DNA of 64,000 nucleotides from JBDSLU01 sp963844435 (GCA_963844435.1 CAWJOG010000003.1:1-64000), one strand, 5' to 3'; shown: positions 14,822-25,228, counted from the first letter of the stretch. Translations and numbers: made by a program. The notes: generated from the sequence alone by a model not told the origin.

Positions 14822-14953
14822 GAGCGCCCTGCTCGTGCAAGCAGCGTGCCCCCGCCCAGCTGGCGCGCTGGGGCGCTGGCGATTCACGCGGGCGTCGCCG
14901 CCGCGGAAGGGGCCTGTCCGCCAGTGGGACGGCCCTGCGCGGATGCGGGCGGC

Positions 14954-15551
14954 TCAGTTTGCGGCCGACGCCACGGCGCCACGCGGGCGACGCATCCCGC
15001 GGAGCTCGTCCTCGACTCGCCTGCCGGTCTGCCGGGCGGCCAGGGTGTCGAGCACCTTGGGCTCCCGGGCGATTCCGATCGAGCGGAAGTAGCGCTCGAA
15101 CTCGCCGACGTTCCGCATCGTCGTGGCCTGCGAGGCCTCCAGCGCGTGCTGCAGCTCGTGGCCGAGGATCGAGGTCAGCCTGACGATGTCCTGGTGCGTA
15201 CGAATGTGACTCGACGTGCCGGAATCGACCATCGCCCTGACCCAGCGGGCGCCGTTCGCCTCGCCGATGAAGGTCAGCCCGCCACCCACCGGATGCGCGG
15301 ACTGCTGGCGGACCTCGACGTAGACGATCACGTTGGATCGTTCCAGGGCGCGCACGATCTCCCGGAACCGGGCCGACTTCTCGTTCCCGAACCGCAGGAA
15401 GAGCGCGGCGACGGAGTCACGCGGCCGGACGCGGTGCACGGCAGCCGGCGCGGCGGCGGCGGGGGCGGAGATCGGGATCCGGACCGGCTTCGGACGGCGC
15501 GGTGGAGGCGAGCGCATACACGACGGCGAACACGAGTGGCATGGCCCTCAT
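14954..15551 (-). CDS. Secreted protein with HELQH motif, putative metallopeptidase-like (frameshifted)
   Basis: Short exported protein of about 198 residues that I cannot place in a named family. From ATG 15551 the sequence RAMPLVFAVVYALASTAPSE is a plausible Sec signal. The frame then changes near 15500, and the mature part reads RVRPRDSVAALFLRFG, VIVYVEVRQQ and TSILGHELQHALEAS to the end. HELQH fits the HExxH zinc-binding consensus, and the Glu of ALEAS nine residues after the motif could be a third ligand. No pro-domain is visible. It follows the ADOP permease on the same strand upstream side, so co-expression is possible. A true protease function is only a suggestion. Confidence 0.6.
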
Positions 15552-15858
15552 GGAGGAACTCCCGGGAACGCCGCCCGCTCACGGCGGACGGCGGGTCAAT
15601 CTCAGTTGTGGCGGTCGGGCGAAGCCGGCGTGGCGGCTCGCGGGGGTCCGGCGGGGAAGCCGGACGCTCAGACGGTGGCTTGCAGGGGTTGCAGCGTCGC
15701 GCGGCGGGGCGTCGAGCCGTAGCGGGGCGGGTTGGAGTGCGGCCGCATCACGACATCCACTGTCCCACAAGCCGGGCCGTCATGCATTACTCCAGACGGC
15801 ATGAGCGCCATGCGCCGGCTGCTGACACCGGGGCGCATGTGCGGTATACGTGTCCGTC
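15552..15858. other. Intergenic region of about 300 bp, no gene seen
   Basis: Divergent gap between the HELQH protein and the ThuA-like gene. Short open frames exist on both strands, but their residue composition is the Arg/Ala/Pro-rich kind expected of off-frame GC-rich DNA. A TATACG sequence about 10 bases before the ThuA start could serve as a -10 element. I see no RNA gene or mobile element. Confidence 0.5.
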
Positions 15859-16977
15859 ATGAACCGACTTGCCGCGTCTCTCCTGATGCTGGCGCTGGTC
15901 TCGAGCGGCGCGGCCTCCGTCGCCGTGCTCTCGGCCCAGACCCCAGCCGCCCCCACGACCCCGGCGCAAGGACCGCCTCCGGCCGCGCGAGGTCCGCAAG
16001 GACCGCCGCGCCCGCAGCCGCAGGTGGCGCGCACGACCGACCTGATGCAGATGATGGCGGCGCTGCCCGACACCGCGCCGGCCACGCCCAAGCAGCCGCG
16101 CCGCGTGCTGGTGCTGGCCAAGGCCGCCGGCTTCGTCCACTCGTCGATTCCGCTCGCCGCCCGGACCATCGAAGCGATGGGCCAGAAGACCGGCGCGTGG
16201 ACGACCGTGATCTCCTTCGATCCCGCCGTCGTCACCGCCGAGAACCTGCAGCAGTACGACGCGATCTTCCTCGCCAGCACCACCGGCACCTACCTCGACG
16301 ATCCGGCCAGCGCCGAGACGACGGCCGCCCGGCGCAAGGCGTTCATGGACTTCATCCGCGGCGGCAAGGGCCTCGCGGTGATTCACGCCGGCACCGATTC
16401 GTACCACGGGAACCCACCGGGGGCTGCGCCCGCGCCGGCTCCCGCGGCTGGCGCGCCGCGGCAGATGGACGGCGGGTCCGCGCTGTGGCCCGAGTACAAC
16501 AAGATGATCAACGGCTACTTCAAGTGGCACTGGAACTACCCGACGCAGATCGTCGTGAAGATCGACGATCCGGCCAGCCCGATCAACGCGGCCTTCGGCG
16601 GCGTCAACCCGCAGACCGGGGCGCGCACACCGCCGCGGCCGTTCTCGATCGTCGACGAGGTCTACACGTTCAACGAGACGTCGTACGTGCGCAGCCGGGC
16701 GCACATCCTCACCAGCATCGACTACGCGAAGATGCCGGCCGAGGTGAAGGCGCTGGAGCCGGCGCCGCAGCGCACCGACCACGACTACGCGCTCAGCTAC
16801 CTCGTGAAGGAAGGCCAGGGGCGGGTGTTCGTCGAGGTGCTCGGCCACGACGAGTCGATCTACAAGCAGACGCCGATGCTCGCGCACATCCTGGCCGGGA
16901 TGCAGTACGCGCTGGGCGATCTGCAGGCCGACGACAGCCCGTCGGGCCCGGCCGCGCCGGTGTCGGCGCAGAAGTAG
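15859..16977 (+). CDS. Secreted ThuA-like domain protein
   Basis: Intact exported protein of about 372 residues. A Sec signal (NRLAASLLMLALVSSGAASVA) is followed by a Pro/Ala/Gln-rich linker. A ThuA-like, glutamine-amidotransferase-fold domain then begins at RRVLVLAKAAGFVHSSIP and includes YDAIFLASTTGTYLDD, FMDFIRGGKGLAVIHAGTDS and the late FVEVLGHDESIY. ThuA proteins are tied to trehalose or other sugar metabolism, and secreted forms commonly accompany DUF1080 proteins, one of which lies nearby at 17827. ATG 15859 is preferred over the upstream GTG 15850 because the charged N-region of the signal follows it directly. Confidence 0.85.
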   Translation: MNRLAASLLMLALVSSGAASVAVLSAQTPAAPTTPAQGPPPAARGPQGPPRPQPQVARTTDLMQMMAALPDTAPATPKQPRRVLVLAKAAGFVHSSIPLAARTIEAMGQKTGAWTTVISFDPAVVTAENLQQYDAIFLASTTGTYLDDPASAETTAARRKAFMDFIRGGKGLAVIHAGTDSYHGNPPGAAPAPAPAAGAPRQMDGGSALWPEYNKMINGYFKWHWNYPTQIVVKIDDPASPINAAFGGVNPQTGARTPPRPFSIVDEVYTFNETSYVRSRAHILTSIDYAKMPAEVKALEPAPQRTDHDYALSYLVKEGQGRVFVEVLGHDESIYKQTPMLAHILAGMQYALGDLQADDSPSGPAAPVSAQK

Positions 16978-17009
16978 GCGGCTAAGTAAGCGGCCTGTCG
17001 ACGGGCGCC

Positions 17010-17809
17010 ATGAACGCCGGCCCGACCCTGCTCGACGGAAAGACCGCGGTGGTGACCGGGGCGACCAGAGGGGTCGGCCGGGGCGTCGCCCACGAGCTTG
17101 CCCGATGCGGCGCGCGAGTCTACGTGACCGGCCGGTCGGCGCCGGCGGAGGGCCGACGCGAGGGCCGCTCACCACGCTGCGCTGCGATCATCGAGAGGAC
17201 GAGGAGGTCGACGCGATGTTCGGCCTCATCGTCCGCGAGGTCGAGACGATCGACGTCCTCGTCAACAGCGTGTGGGGTGGTTACGAGCAGATGGTCGAGG
17301 CCGGGGAGTTCACCTGGTCGAAGCCGTTCTGGCAACAGCCCCTGTGGCGATGGGACGCGATGTTCGCGGCCGGCGTCCGCGCTCACTATCGCGCCAGTCA
17401 GCTCGCCGCCTCTCGCATGGTCGAACGGCGACGCGGCCTGATCGTGAACATCTCCCATTGGGCGGCGCAGAAGTACATCGGCAACGTGGCGTATGGGGTC
17501 GCCAAAGCGGCCACCGACAAGATGACGGCCGACATGGCGGCGGAGCTGAAAGACCATGGCGTCGCGGTGGTTGGCCTGTACCCGGGGATGGTTCGCACGG
17601 AAAAGGTCATGGAAGCCGCGCAATGGCTCGACCTCACCAATTCCGAATCACCCGAGTTCAGCGGTCGTGCCGTCGTCGCGCTGGCGGCGGATCCCGACGT
17701 CCTGCGGCACAGCGGATGCGTCCGCGTCGTGGCGGATCTCGCCAGGGAGTACGGCTTCACGGACATCGACGGCACGACGCCTCGGGCGTTGACGCTCGCC
17801 GATGTCTGA
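17010..17809 (+). CDS. SDR-family oxidoreductase (frameshift and probable internal deletion)
   Basis: Short-chain dehydrogenase/reductase. The NAD(P)-binding start is AVVTGATRGVGRGVAHELA, and VYVTGR follows. After a frame change near 17155 the protein continues with RCDHREDEEVDAMF, DVLVNSVWGG and VNISHWAAQKYIGNVAYGVAK, giving the catalytic Ser and a Y-x3-K pair. It ends with LYPGMVRTEKVMEAA. Between VTGR and RCDH only about 16 residues remain where relatives usually have about 35, so roughly 60 bp may be missing in addition to the frameshift. This part is not simply one wrong base. It ends 17 bp from the convergent DUF1080-like gene. Confidence 0.75.
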
Positions 17810-17826
17810 CTGTGCGCGCGAGCGGA

Positions 17827-18581
17827 TCAGCGTGCCGGTGGCGCCGGGGTCACGGTCAGGTTGCGGAAGTGCGCGACCGTGCCGCTGTCGATCCACAGCG
17901 CGATCTTCCCCCGGCCGCTGGCGCCGCTCTTCACGTCGTTCACGATCAGCGTCGGCTGCGCCTGGCCGTGCACGAACAGCTTGGCCTGCGCGCCGCGCAC
18001 TTCGATCCGGACCTTCGTCCATTCGCCCGGGACCAGGTCGACGTAGGCCTCGTACTTCTCGGGGAATTCCTTGCGCAGCCGGAACCATGGCCAATCCGGG
18101 TGCGCGATGTACTGCGCCGAGTGGTTGCGGCGCACCTGGTCGTCCGCCCGCCCGTTGGTCGGACGCAGGTAGAACGCGTCGTAGGTCTTCAGGTCGTCCT
18201 GGACCGGAACGCGATGCCGACGAAGCCGCGGGCCCCTTCGCCCGCGTCGGCCCGAGGCGCCCCGGCGATCTCCGCTTCGATCACGCCGTCGCCGAAGTCG
18301 CTCGCCTCGATGACGGCGAGCTGCTCGGCCAGCCCCTGCTGCGCGAACCGCTGCTGCTCCTCAGGCGTCATCGCCTTCAGCTTGGCCCGCGTCTCCTCGG
18401 ACATCTCGATGCGCAGGCCCTTGCGGTCCTGCAGCGTGGCCGGCGTGGCGCTCACGTTGTGCAGGCGCAGGCCGGCTGGCGATTCGAGCGCCACGCGCGT
18501 GGGCTGCGTCCACGCCGCGACCGGAGCAAGCATCACCGCCGCCAACGCGGCGACGGTGATGCGTCGAAGAACAGGACGCAC
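17827..18581 (-). CDS. Secreted DUF1080-like (3-keto-disaccharide hydrolase/LamG-fold) protein (frameshifted)
   Basis: Exported protein of about 250 residues. The Sec signal is RRITVAALAAVMLAPVAAW. An Ala/Glu-rich region (EQQRFAQQGLAEQLAVIEAS) precedes a concanavalin-like beta-sandwich with FGDGVIEAEIAG, GFVGIAFR, YDAFYLRPTNGR, KLFVHGQAQPTLIVND and GKIALWIDSGTVAHFRNLTV. These are hallmarks of the DUF1080 fold. One frame change lies near 18205. The GTG start at 18581 is backed by AGGAGG five bases upstream. It starts just 12 bp after the carboxylesterase stop, so the two are likely co-transcribed from the esterase side. Confidence 0.72.
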
Positions 18582-18593
18582 GGGGCCTCCTTC

Positions 18594-20307
18594 TTACGTC
18601 GTCGGCAGCGCCTTGCGCGGCTCCCGATCGGAGTCGTTCTTCATCGCCGGAACGTCGTCGAGCACGAGCGTCTCGCCGTTGGCCGACGTGTACTTCGACC
18701 ACGGCGTCAGGCCGGCGCCGTTCGGGTCGCCGGTCTTCATGAACTGGACGAGCGACTTCGACATCTTCTCGGCCAGCTTGCGCGGCCGGGCGCCGCCGCC
18801 GGTGTGCGTGTAGCATCAGGTCGGTGTTGTTGTACCAGAAGCAGATGTCCACGCAGTGGAACGCGCCGATGCGGCCGTCGAAGAGCGGCGGCTGCCACGC
18901 GAACCAGCTCACGAACACCGGCGCCGGCTGCTTCACCTTGGCGTCGGCCAGCGTCACCACGCTCTGGCGGTTGCTGCTGACGAGCGACCAGATTTCGACC
19001 GGCTTCTTGTCCGGGAACGCCTTGGCGTAGGCGTCGACGACGTCCTTCGCCTTCTCGCCGAGGCCGGGCCCGAAGCCGGCACGCTCCTTCAGCCGATCGG
19101 CGACCTGCGGCAGCGTCACGTTCATCAGCGTGGCGTCGGTCCAGGCCGGTGCCTGCTCGTTCTCGGTCGAGCAGATGATCATCGGGACGTTGGCCGCGGT
19201 CGGCGCCGCCTCCGGCGCGAACGGGTGCTGCGGCAGGATCGTGCCGTCGACCGACGGGCTGAAACCGGCGCGCAGGCCGCCGGGCGCGGTTCCCGCCGCC
19301 TGCAACTCGGCCGCGAGCTTGCGCTGCGCCTTCGTGGCAGCCTCGTAGGTACTGCTTCCACGGCATCTGCTGCAGCTTCTCGATCTCGGTGGCCTGCAGG
19401 CCGGCCTCGGCGAGCACGTAGCTCCCGAGCTTCTCGGCCATCGCCTTGTCGCCGGCGCGCACCGAGGCGCCGCTCAGCACGACCGCCTTGTGGAACAGGC
19501 CCTTGGCCGAGGGCATCGCCGAGAGCACGCACACCTTCGCGCCGCCGCCCGACTGGCCCATGATCGTGACGTTGCCGGGGTCGCCGCCGAAGTTGGCGAT
19601 GTTGTCGCGCACCCACTCGAGCGCGGCGACGATGTCGAGCTGACCGACGTTGCCCGACGCGGCGTACTTCTCGCCGCCGACGCCGGCGAGGTTGCAGTAG
19701 CCGAGCGGACCGAGGCGGTGGTTGATCGAGCACGAACACGACGTCGCCGGATCGGGCGAGGTTCTCGCCGTTGTAGCCGTCGTGCTCGATGGCGTTGCCG
19801 TTGGTGTAGCCGCCGCCGTGGATCCAGAACATCACCGGCCGCTTCTTGCCGTCCTTCAGGGCCGGCGTGAAGACGTTGAGCCGCAGGCAGTCCTCGCTGA
19901 CGTCGTCGTAGTTCCAGTGGTCGCGGAACGAGCCGTACTGGCTGGCGTAGCGGTTGTCCATGTTCTGCGGCGCGGTGTTGCCCCACCACAGCGTCGGCCG
20001 GACGTCGGTCCACGGCTTGCGGCTTCTGCGGCGGCATGAAGCGGTTGGCGCCGGACGTGTCGGCGCCGTAGGGCACGCCGAGGAAGTAGTGGATGTCGCG
20101 CAGGATGTAGCCGCGGACCTTGCCGTAGGCGGTGTCGGCGACGGCGATGTTGTCGCCGATCTTGAGGATCGGGCCGTCCTTGTCGAGCCCGGACGCCTTG
20201 GTTCGCGTCTGGGCCGGTGCTGCCGCCGCACCTTGCGATGTCGCCAGCGTGAGCGCGGCCGCGCTCACACCTGCCTTGGCGAAGAACTTTCGCCGGTTGG
20301 TTCGCAT
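18594..20307 (-). CDS. Tat-exported type-B carboxylesterase (frameshifted)
   Basis: Carboxylesterase/lipase of the alpha/beta-hydrolase type-B family, about 570 residues when joined. It has a Tat signal (TNRRKFFAKAGVSAAALTLA), an oxyanion-hole segment (VMFWIHGGGYTNGNA), the nucleophile elbow GQSGGGAKV, SEDCLRLNVF, and near the C-terminus the His region GAFHCVDICFWYNNTD. The frame changes near 20035, 19725, 19345 and 18805. Three ATG/GTG starts lie close together; ATG 20307 is chosen because AAGGAG sits eight bases upstream of it, while the starts at 20313 and 20316 overlap that ribosome site. Likely cleaves ester groups on plant polymers or small esters in the periplasm. Confidence 0.82.
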
Positions 20308-20360
20308 TTCCATCACTCCTTCGCGGTTACTACAACGTCCTCAGGGACGTCCATCACCGG

Positions 20361-21005
20361 CTACTGGATCACGACATACCGCCAGAGCCGCGCCACTTCC
20401 TTGGGGCCGACGTACTTGCCGATCTCCTTCTCGAACTGCGCCTGGGTCTTCCACGGGCGGTACTCCTTGAACTCCCGGACCATGCGCGGGCCGGCGCCGG
20501 GAATGCTCAGGATGTCGTCGTCGCTCGCGGTGTTCAGGTTCACCGGGATGTATACGTATTGCTTCAGGCGGTTCGTTTCCTCCGCGCCGACGTACTTGCC
20601 GATCTCCTTGTCGAACTGCCCCCAGGTCTTCCACGGCCGGTATTCGGCGAACTCCCGCACCATCCGCCGGCCGGCGCCCGGGATGAGCAGAATCTCGGCC
20701 TCCGTGCCGGTGTTCAGGTTCACGTGGACGAACGCCTTGCGGTAGACCTCGGCCAGTTGCGCGGCGGTCAGCGACTGCCCGATCAGATAGGCGTTGGCGT
20801 CGACGATGGTGGCGAAGGGCCGCTTCTCGATCAGTCCCTTGACGATGGCCGGCGTCAGGTGCGGCAGCGCGGCCAGCTCCTTCTCCGGCGCCGAGTTCAG
20901 ATCGAGGAGTCCCTTGCCGACCTGTGCGGCGGCGGGGGAGCCGATCCCCAGCACGAAGCCGAGGGCAGCCAGCGTGACGACGGAGAAGAACCAGCGGCGC
21001 GACAT
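20361..21005 (-). CDS. Secreted helix-hairpin-helix (ComEA-like) repeat protein
   Basis: Intact 214-residue protein. A Sec signal (RRWFFSVVTLAALGFVLGI) is followed by three helix-hairpin-helix units. The first starts at LLDLNSAPEKELAALPHL. The second and third are near-copies of each other, each with VNLNT, a GAG hairpin (IPGAG), RMVREF, EYRPWKT and EKEIGKYVG-like segments, about 60 residues apart. ComEA proteins use this fold to bind DNA in the periplasm during transformation, but ComEA usually has one or two units and a membrane anchor. This form could bind DNA outside the cytoplasm or serve another role. AAAAGGAG precedes ATG 21005. Confidence 0.8.
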   Translation of the reverse strand: MSRRWFFSVVTLAALGFVLGIGSPAAAQVGKGLLDLNSAPEKELAALPHLTPAIVKGLIEKRPFATIVDANAYLIGQSLTAAQLAEVYRKAFVHVNLNTGTEAEILLIPGAGRRMVREFAEYRPWKTWGQFDKEIGKYVGAEETNRLKQYVYIPVNLNTASDDDILSIPGAGPRMVREFKEYRPWKTQAQFEKEIGKYVGPKEVARLWRYVVIQ

Positions 21006-21023
21006 GGGCGGACTCCTTTTCTG

Positions 21024-21488
21024 TTACCGATCGCCGGAGGGAGGATCATCCCGGCGGCGAAACACGCTGGCGAGGCCCAGCAGGCCCAGCAGCGCCAAGG
21101 TCGCCGGCGCCAGGGCCGGAGGGGCCTTGGCGCGGACGACGCTCGAGAACAGCGCGAACCCGCTCAGCGAGGGATCCATCTCGAGCTTGAACTCCATGTT
21201 GGCGCGATAGTGCAGCACCATTCCGGCGGCGCCGCTCACGATCAGCAACAGCATCGTCGCCTGGAACAGCCGTACCGCCACGACCGGCGGCACCGGCCGG
21301 CCGGCGGCGACGACGATGGCGGCAAGCGCCGCGATCCCGACGATCACCAGCGGGATCAGCTGCCAGGCGTCCTCGTAGTGGGCGAGCAGCAGCAGGTCGG
21401 TGGCCGTGCCGGCGAGCCCGACGACGAGCAGGCCGAGGAGCAGGCGCCGCAGCGCGGCCAGCGTTGCCGGAGCGGAGGATACAGTCAT
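21024..21488 (-). CDS. Small integral membrane protein, function unknown
   Basis: Intact 154-residue protein with four predicted transmembrane helices: LLLGLLVVGLAGTATDLLLL, LIPLVIVGIAALAAIVVAAG, LFQATMLLLIVSGAAGMVLH and APATLALLGLLGLASVF. The loop between the third and fourth carries FKLEMDPSL. No catalytic or binding motif is apparent. Its ATG overlaps the stop of the upstream methyltransferase (ATGA), and its stop is 18 bp from the helix-hairpin-helix gene, so the three look like one operon. Confidence 0.7.
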   Translation of the reverse strand: MTVSSAPATLAALRRLLLGLLVVGLAGTATDLLLLAHYEDAWQLIPLVIVGIAALAAIVVAAGRPVPPVVAVRLFQATMLLLIVSGAAGMVLHYRANMEFKLEMDPSLSGFALFSSVVRAKAPPALAPATLALLGLLGLASVFRRRDDPPSGDR

Positions 21489-22335
21489 CGTGCGGCTGGG
21501 CTCGCGGGCCCTATCGTATCGGACGCAAGGCCGCGCCTCATCCTGATCGCCAGGATCGGCGGGATGTCCGACAGATCGCGCCAGCTCAAGCCGGATCCGG
21601 CGGGCGCCTCCGGCAGCCGCGGCTCCTCGAAGCCGTCGATGACGAAGCCGGCCGCGAAGCCCATTCCGAACAACGTGCTGAGCGGCCTGTGGAAACACCA
21701 GTGCGGCGCCGGCTGGCCGCTGATGCCTTCAATCTGCCGTGCGGACGGTGTGAGGTAGCCAGACACCTTCACGCTGGACCGGAGCAGTTCGCGGCCCGTC
21801 GGTCCGGCCTCGATCTCGGCGACGCGCACGTTCGGCGCCGAGAGGAAGCACGGGTGCAGGACCGAGAAGACGAACGTGCCTCCCGGGATCAGCAGCCGCG
21901 GCAGGGTGGCGAACAAGGGCCCGACCTCCGGCATGTCCATGAGGGCCATCGTGCAGACCGCCTTGTCGAAGCGGTTCGCGCCGAAAGCCAGGAGCGCGTC
22001 CGGACTTGCCGCATCGGCGACGTGATACTCGATCGCGGCGTCCGCCGGCGTGCGCTCGCGGGCGCGGGCGATGAACGCCGCGCTGGTGTCGAACGCGACG
22101 ACACGGGCGCCGCTTGCCGCGATCCGGCGCGCCATGCGCCGGCGCCGCAGGCGACGTCGAGGATGGTGTCGCCCGGCGCAAGGTCCAGCAGACGCTCGGT
22201 CGGCGGCTCGATGAGCGAGGTCTGGAACTCGTTGCCGTCGCCGATGCGGTCGTCCCACCAGCTGGCATTGGCGTCCCAGACGCGGCGGTTGTCAACGGCG
22301 TGCTCGGGAAAGTCGGCGCGCGGCGGGCTGGTCAT
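21485..22335 (-). CDS. Class I SAM-dependent methyltransferase (one frameshift)
   Basis: Rossmann-fold methyltransferase of about 283 residues. It starts with VDNRRVWDANASWWDDRIGD. The SAM-binding motif I is ILDVACGAG, then after the shift RMARRIAASGARVVAFDTS, followed by FDKAVCTMALMDM (motif II-III region) and LLIPGGTFVFSVLHPCF. One base appears to be missing near 22138, where GGCGC should read GGCCGC. The start at 22335 is only 14 bp from the divergent GH127 start at 22350, so promoters must overlap coding sequence or one start is further in. Substrate unknown. Confidence 0.8.
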
Positions 22336-22349
22336 GTATTACTACTCTC

Positions 22350-24832
22350 ATGCCTGGACAGCCGAACGCACGATACGCTCTACCGGCGGTAGTGGCGCTC
22401 GCGGTGGCCGTGCTGCACGCCGGGGGCCACGGGCAGGCGCCCGCCGCGACGCGGGACTATCCGTTCCAGCCGGTTCCCGTTCACCGCGGTGAAGCTCGAC
22501 CGACGAGTTCTGGGCGCCGCGCATCGAGGTCAACCGCACGGCGACGGTGCCGGTCGCCTTCGAGCAGTGCGAGCGCACCAACCGCGTCGACCTGTTCGTG
22601 CGGGCGGCGCAGGTGCTGCGCGGCGAGGAGCCGGCCAACCGCAATCCGCCCGGCTATCCGTTCGACGATACGGACGTCTACAAGGTCATCGAAGGCGCGG
22701 CCTACACGCTGAGCGTCCATCCCGATCCGAAGCTCGATGCCTACGTCGACGGCCTGATCGCGAAGATCGCCGCGGCGCAGGAGCCGGACGGGTACCTCTA
22801 CACGACGCGCACCATCAACCCGCAGAAGCCGCACGCGTGGGCGGGGCCGGAGCGCTGGGTGCTCGAGCGCGACGACAGCCACGAGCTCTACAACCTCGGG
22901 CACCTGTTCGAGGCGGCGACCGCGCATCATCTCGCCACCGGCAAGCGATCGCTGCTCGACGTCGCCGTGAAGTCCGCCGACCTGCTCGTGCGGACGTTCG
23001 GTCCCGGCAAGCGATCGATCTGGCCCGGCCATCAGATCACCGAGATGGGCCTGGTGAAGATGGCGCGGGTGACCGGCAAGCCGGAGTACCTCGCGCTGGC
23101 GAAGTTCCTGCTCGACGAGCGCGGTCCCGCGCCGCTGCCGCCGGGCGAGCGCGCCAACCCCCGCGGGCTCGACTACAACCAGGCGCAGCAGCGCGTCGTC
23201 GAGCAGACCGAGCCGGTCGGCCACGCCGTCCGCGCGATGTACATGTATTCCGGCATGGCCGACGTCGCCGCGCTCACCGGCGACCCCACCTATGTCCGCG
23301 CCATCGACACGATCTGGAGCAACACGGTCACGAAGAAGCTGTACATCACCGGAGGCATCGGCGCCTCGGGCGTGGGTGAGGCGTTCGGCAGCCACTACCA
23401 GCTGCCGAACCTCACGGCCTACAACGAGACCTGCGCCTCGATCGGCATGGACTACTGGAACCACCGGTTGTTCCTGCTGCACGGCGACGCCAAGTACATC
23501 GACGTGATGGAGCGGACGCTCTTCAACGGCCTGATTTCCGGGGTCGCGCTCGACGGCAAGACCTTCTTCTACCCGAACCCGCTCGAGTCGCGGGGGCAGC
23601 ACCAGCGGAGCGCGTGGTTCGGCGTCGCCTGCTGTCCGTCCAACATCTCGCGGTTCCTGCCGTCGGTGCCCGGCTACGTCTACGCGAAGGCGCAGGACGC
23701 CGTCTACGTGAACCTGTACGTGCAGGGGACGGGCGAGATCGCGCTCGACGGCAACCGCATGGTGAAGCTGTCGCAGCAGACCCGCTACCCGTGGGACGGC
23801 GCCGTGAAGATCATCGTCGCGCCGGAGCCGGCCGGCACGTTCGCCATCAACGTGCGCATCCCAGGCTGGGCGCGCGAGGAGCCGGTGCCCGGCGATCTCT
23901 ACCGCTTCCTCGACACCGCGCCGCCGGCCACGCTGAAGGTGAACGGCGCCGCGATGCCGCTGACGATCGACAAGGGCTTCGTCCGGCTCTCGCGCGCGTG
24001 GCAGCGCGGCGACACCATCGAGCTCGATCTGCCGATGCCCGTTCGGCGCCTGGTCGCGCACGAGAAGGTGACCGACGACGCCGGCCGCGTGGCGCTGCAG
24101 CGCGGCCCGATCGTCTACGCCGCCGAGTGGCCCGATCACCCCGGCGGCCGCGTCCGCAACCTGGTGCTGCCGGACGCGAGCCAGCTGACGGCGAAGTTCA
24201 TTCCCACGCTGCTGAACGGCGTGACGGTGCTGCGGGGACGCGCCCGCGCCCTCGCCGCCAACAGCCGCGGCGGTGTCACCTCGGCCGACCTGCCGCTCAT
24301 CGCGATCCCCTACGCGACGTGGGCCAACCGCGGTCCTGGCGAGATGATCGTCTGGCTGCCGCGGACCGACGCCGGCGCGCATCCGACGCCGTATCCGACG
24401 CTCGCCACCGCCGCCACGATCACGGCGTCGGTGCCGGACGAGGGGCGTGGCAAGAGCACCCGTCCGATTGCCGACGGCGAGGCGCCGCGCTCGTCCGACG
24501 ACCCGTCGTCGTACTTCGACTGGTGGCCGACGCGCGGCAGCGCGGCCGAGTGGGTCGAGATGACGTTCGCGAAGCCGGCGACGATCTCGGAAGCCTCGGT
24601 CTACTGGTTCGACGACACCGGCCACGGCTCGGTGCGCGTGCCGGCATCGTGGCGGCTCCTCTACAAGGACGGGGCCGGCTGGAAGCCGGTCGAGGCGGTC
24701 GAGGGCTACGGCGTCGCCCGCGATCGCTTCAACCGCGTGTCGTTCAAGCCGGTCACGACCGGCGCCTTGCGGATCGAAGTGACCATGCAGCCGACGTTCT
24801 CCGCCGGCCTCCAGGAGTGGACGGTGAAGTGA
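22350..24832 (+). CDS. Secreted GH127 beta-L-arabinofuranosidase
   Basis: Glycoside hydrolase family 127 (DUF1680) enzyme of about 825 residues, releasing beta-L-arabinofuranose from plant or extensin-type glycans. A Sec signal (YALPAVVALAVAVLHAGG) is followed by the (alpha/alpha)6 barrel and beta-sandwich. The zinc/nucleophile residues known from HypBA1 are present: Glu and Cys of NETCA (codons at 23426 and 23432) and the Cys pair of ACCPSN (23630-23635), the first being the expected nucleophile. A C-terminal F5/8-like sandwich (VYWFDDTGHGSVRVPASWRL) closes the protein. Two extra C bases near 22483 and 22501 put about 18 bases in the wrong frame; removing them yields FTAVKLDDEFWAPRI, the family's usual start. 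Confidence 0.9.
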
Positions 24833-24859
24833 GCGTCAGCCCGAACGCCGTCGCGACTG

Positions 24860-25228
24860 CTACAAGGTGATGAGTCCGCGGCGGACGGCCAGTCGTACGG
24901 CTCCGGTGCGGCTGTGAGCGCCCAGCTTGCCGCTGATCGATGCGACGTGGAACTTCACCGTCTGGTCGCTGATGCCGAGACGCAGCGCGATGCCCTTGTT
25001 GGAGAGACCCTCCGCGAGCAGCTCGAGCACTTCGATCTCGCGCGGCGTCAGGGCTTCAGCCTGCGGCTCGTCCGCGAGCTCGGCGCCGGGGCTGACGAGA
25101 AAGGCATCCGCATCGGGCCCGGCCGCTCGCGCCTGCCGCAGGTCCGCCTCTTCCCCGACGATGGACAGCGCGCCGTCAGCCAGCATGCGAAGCCTGGCTC
25201 GCGCCACCGGCGTTCCGACCAGGATCAC
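24860..25228 (-). CDS. Small LuxR-type regulator with truncated receiver-like N-terminus
   Basis: A 122-residue DNA-binding protein. The C-terminal half is a complete LuxR/NarL helix-turn-helix: LTPREIEVLELLAEGLSNKG, then ALRLGISDQTVKFHVASI and KLGAHSRTGAVRLAVRRG. The N-terminal 50 residues (VILVGTPVARARLRMLADGA) look like the first third of a response-regulator receiver, but no phospho-Asp region is present, so phosphorylation is unlikely. Only the GTG at 25228 gives a standard start and it lacks a good ribosome site; a longer form would need CTG. It begins 7 bp after the S1C/PDZ gene stop and is probably translated with it. Confidence 0.75.
   Translation of the reverse strand: MILVGTPVARARLRMLADGALSIVGEEADLRQARAAGPDADAFLVSPGAELADEPQAEALTPREIEVLELLAEGLSNKGIALRLGISDQTVKFHVASISGKLGAHSRTGAVRLAVRRGLITL

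Noticed and set aside
17010..17809. SDR gene taken as a simple one-base frameshift
   Set aside because: The segment between the cofactor loop and the next strand is also about 20 residues too short, so a larger deletion or assembly gap must be involved.
22481..24625. Minus-strand open frame of over 700 codons opposite the GH127 gene
   Set aside because: Same composition artefact; the plus strand carries the GH127 catalytic residues throughout.
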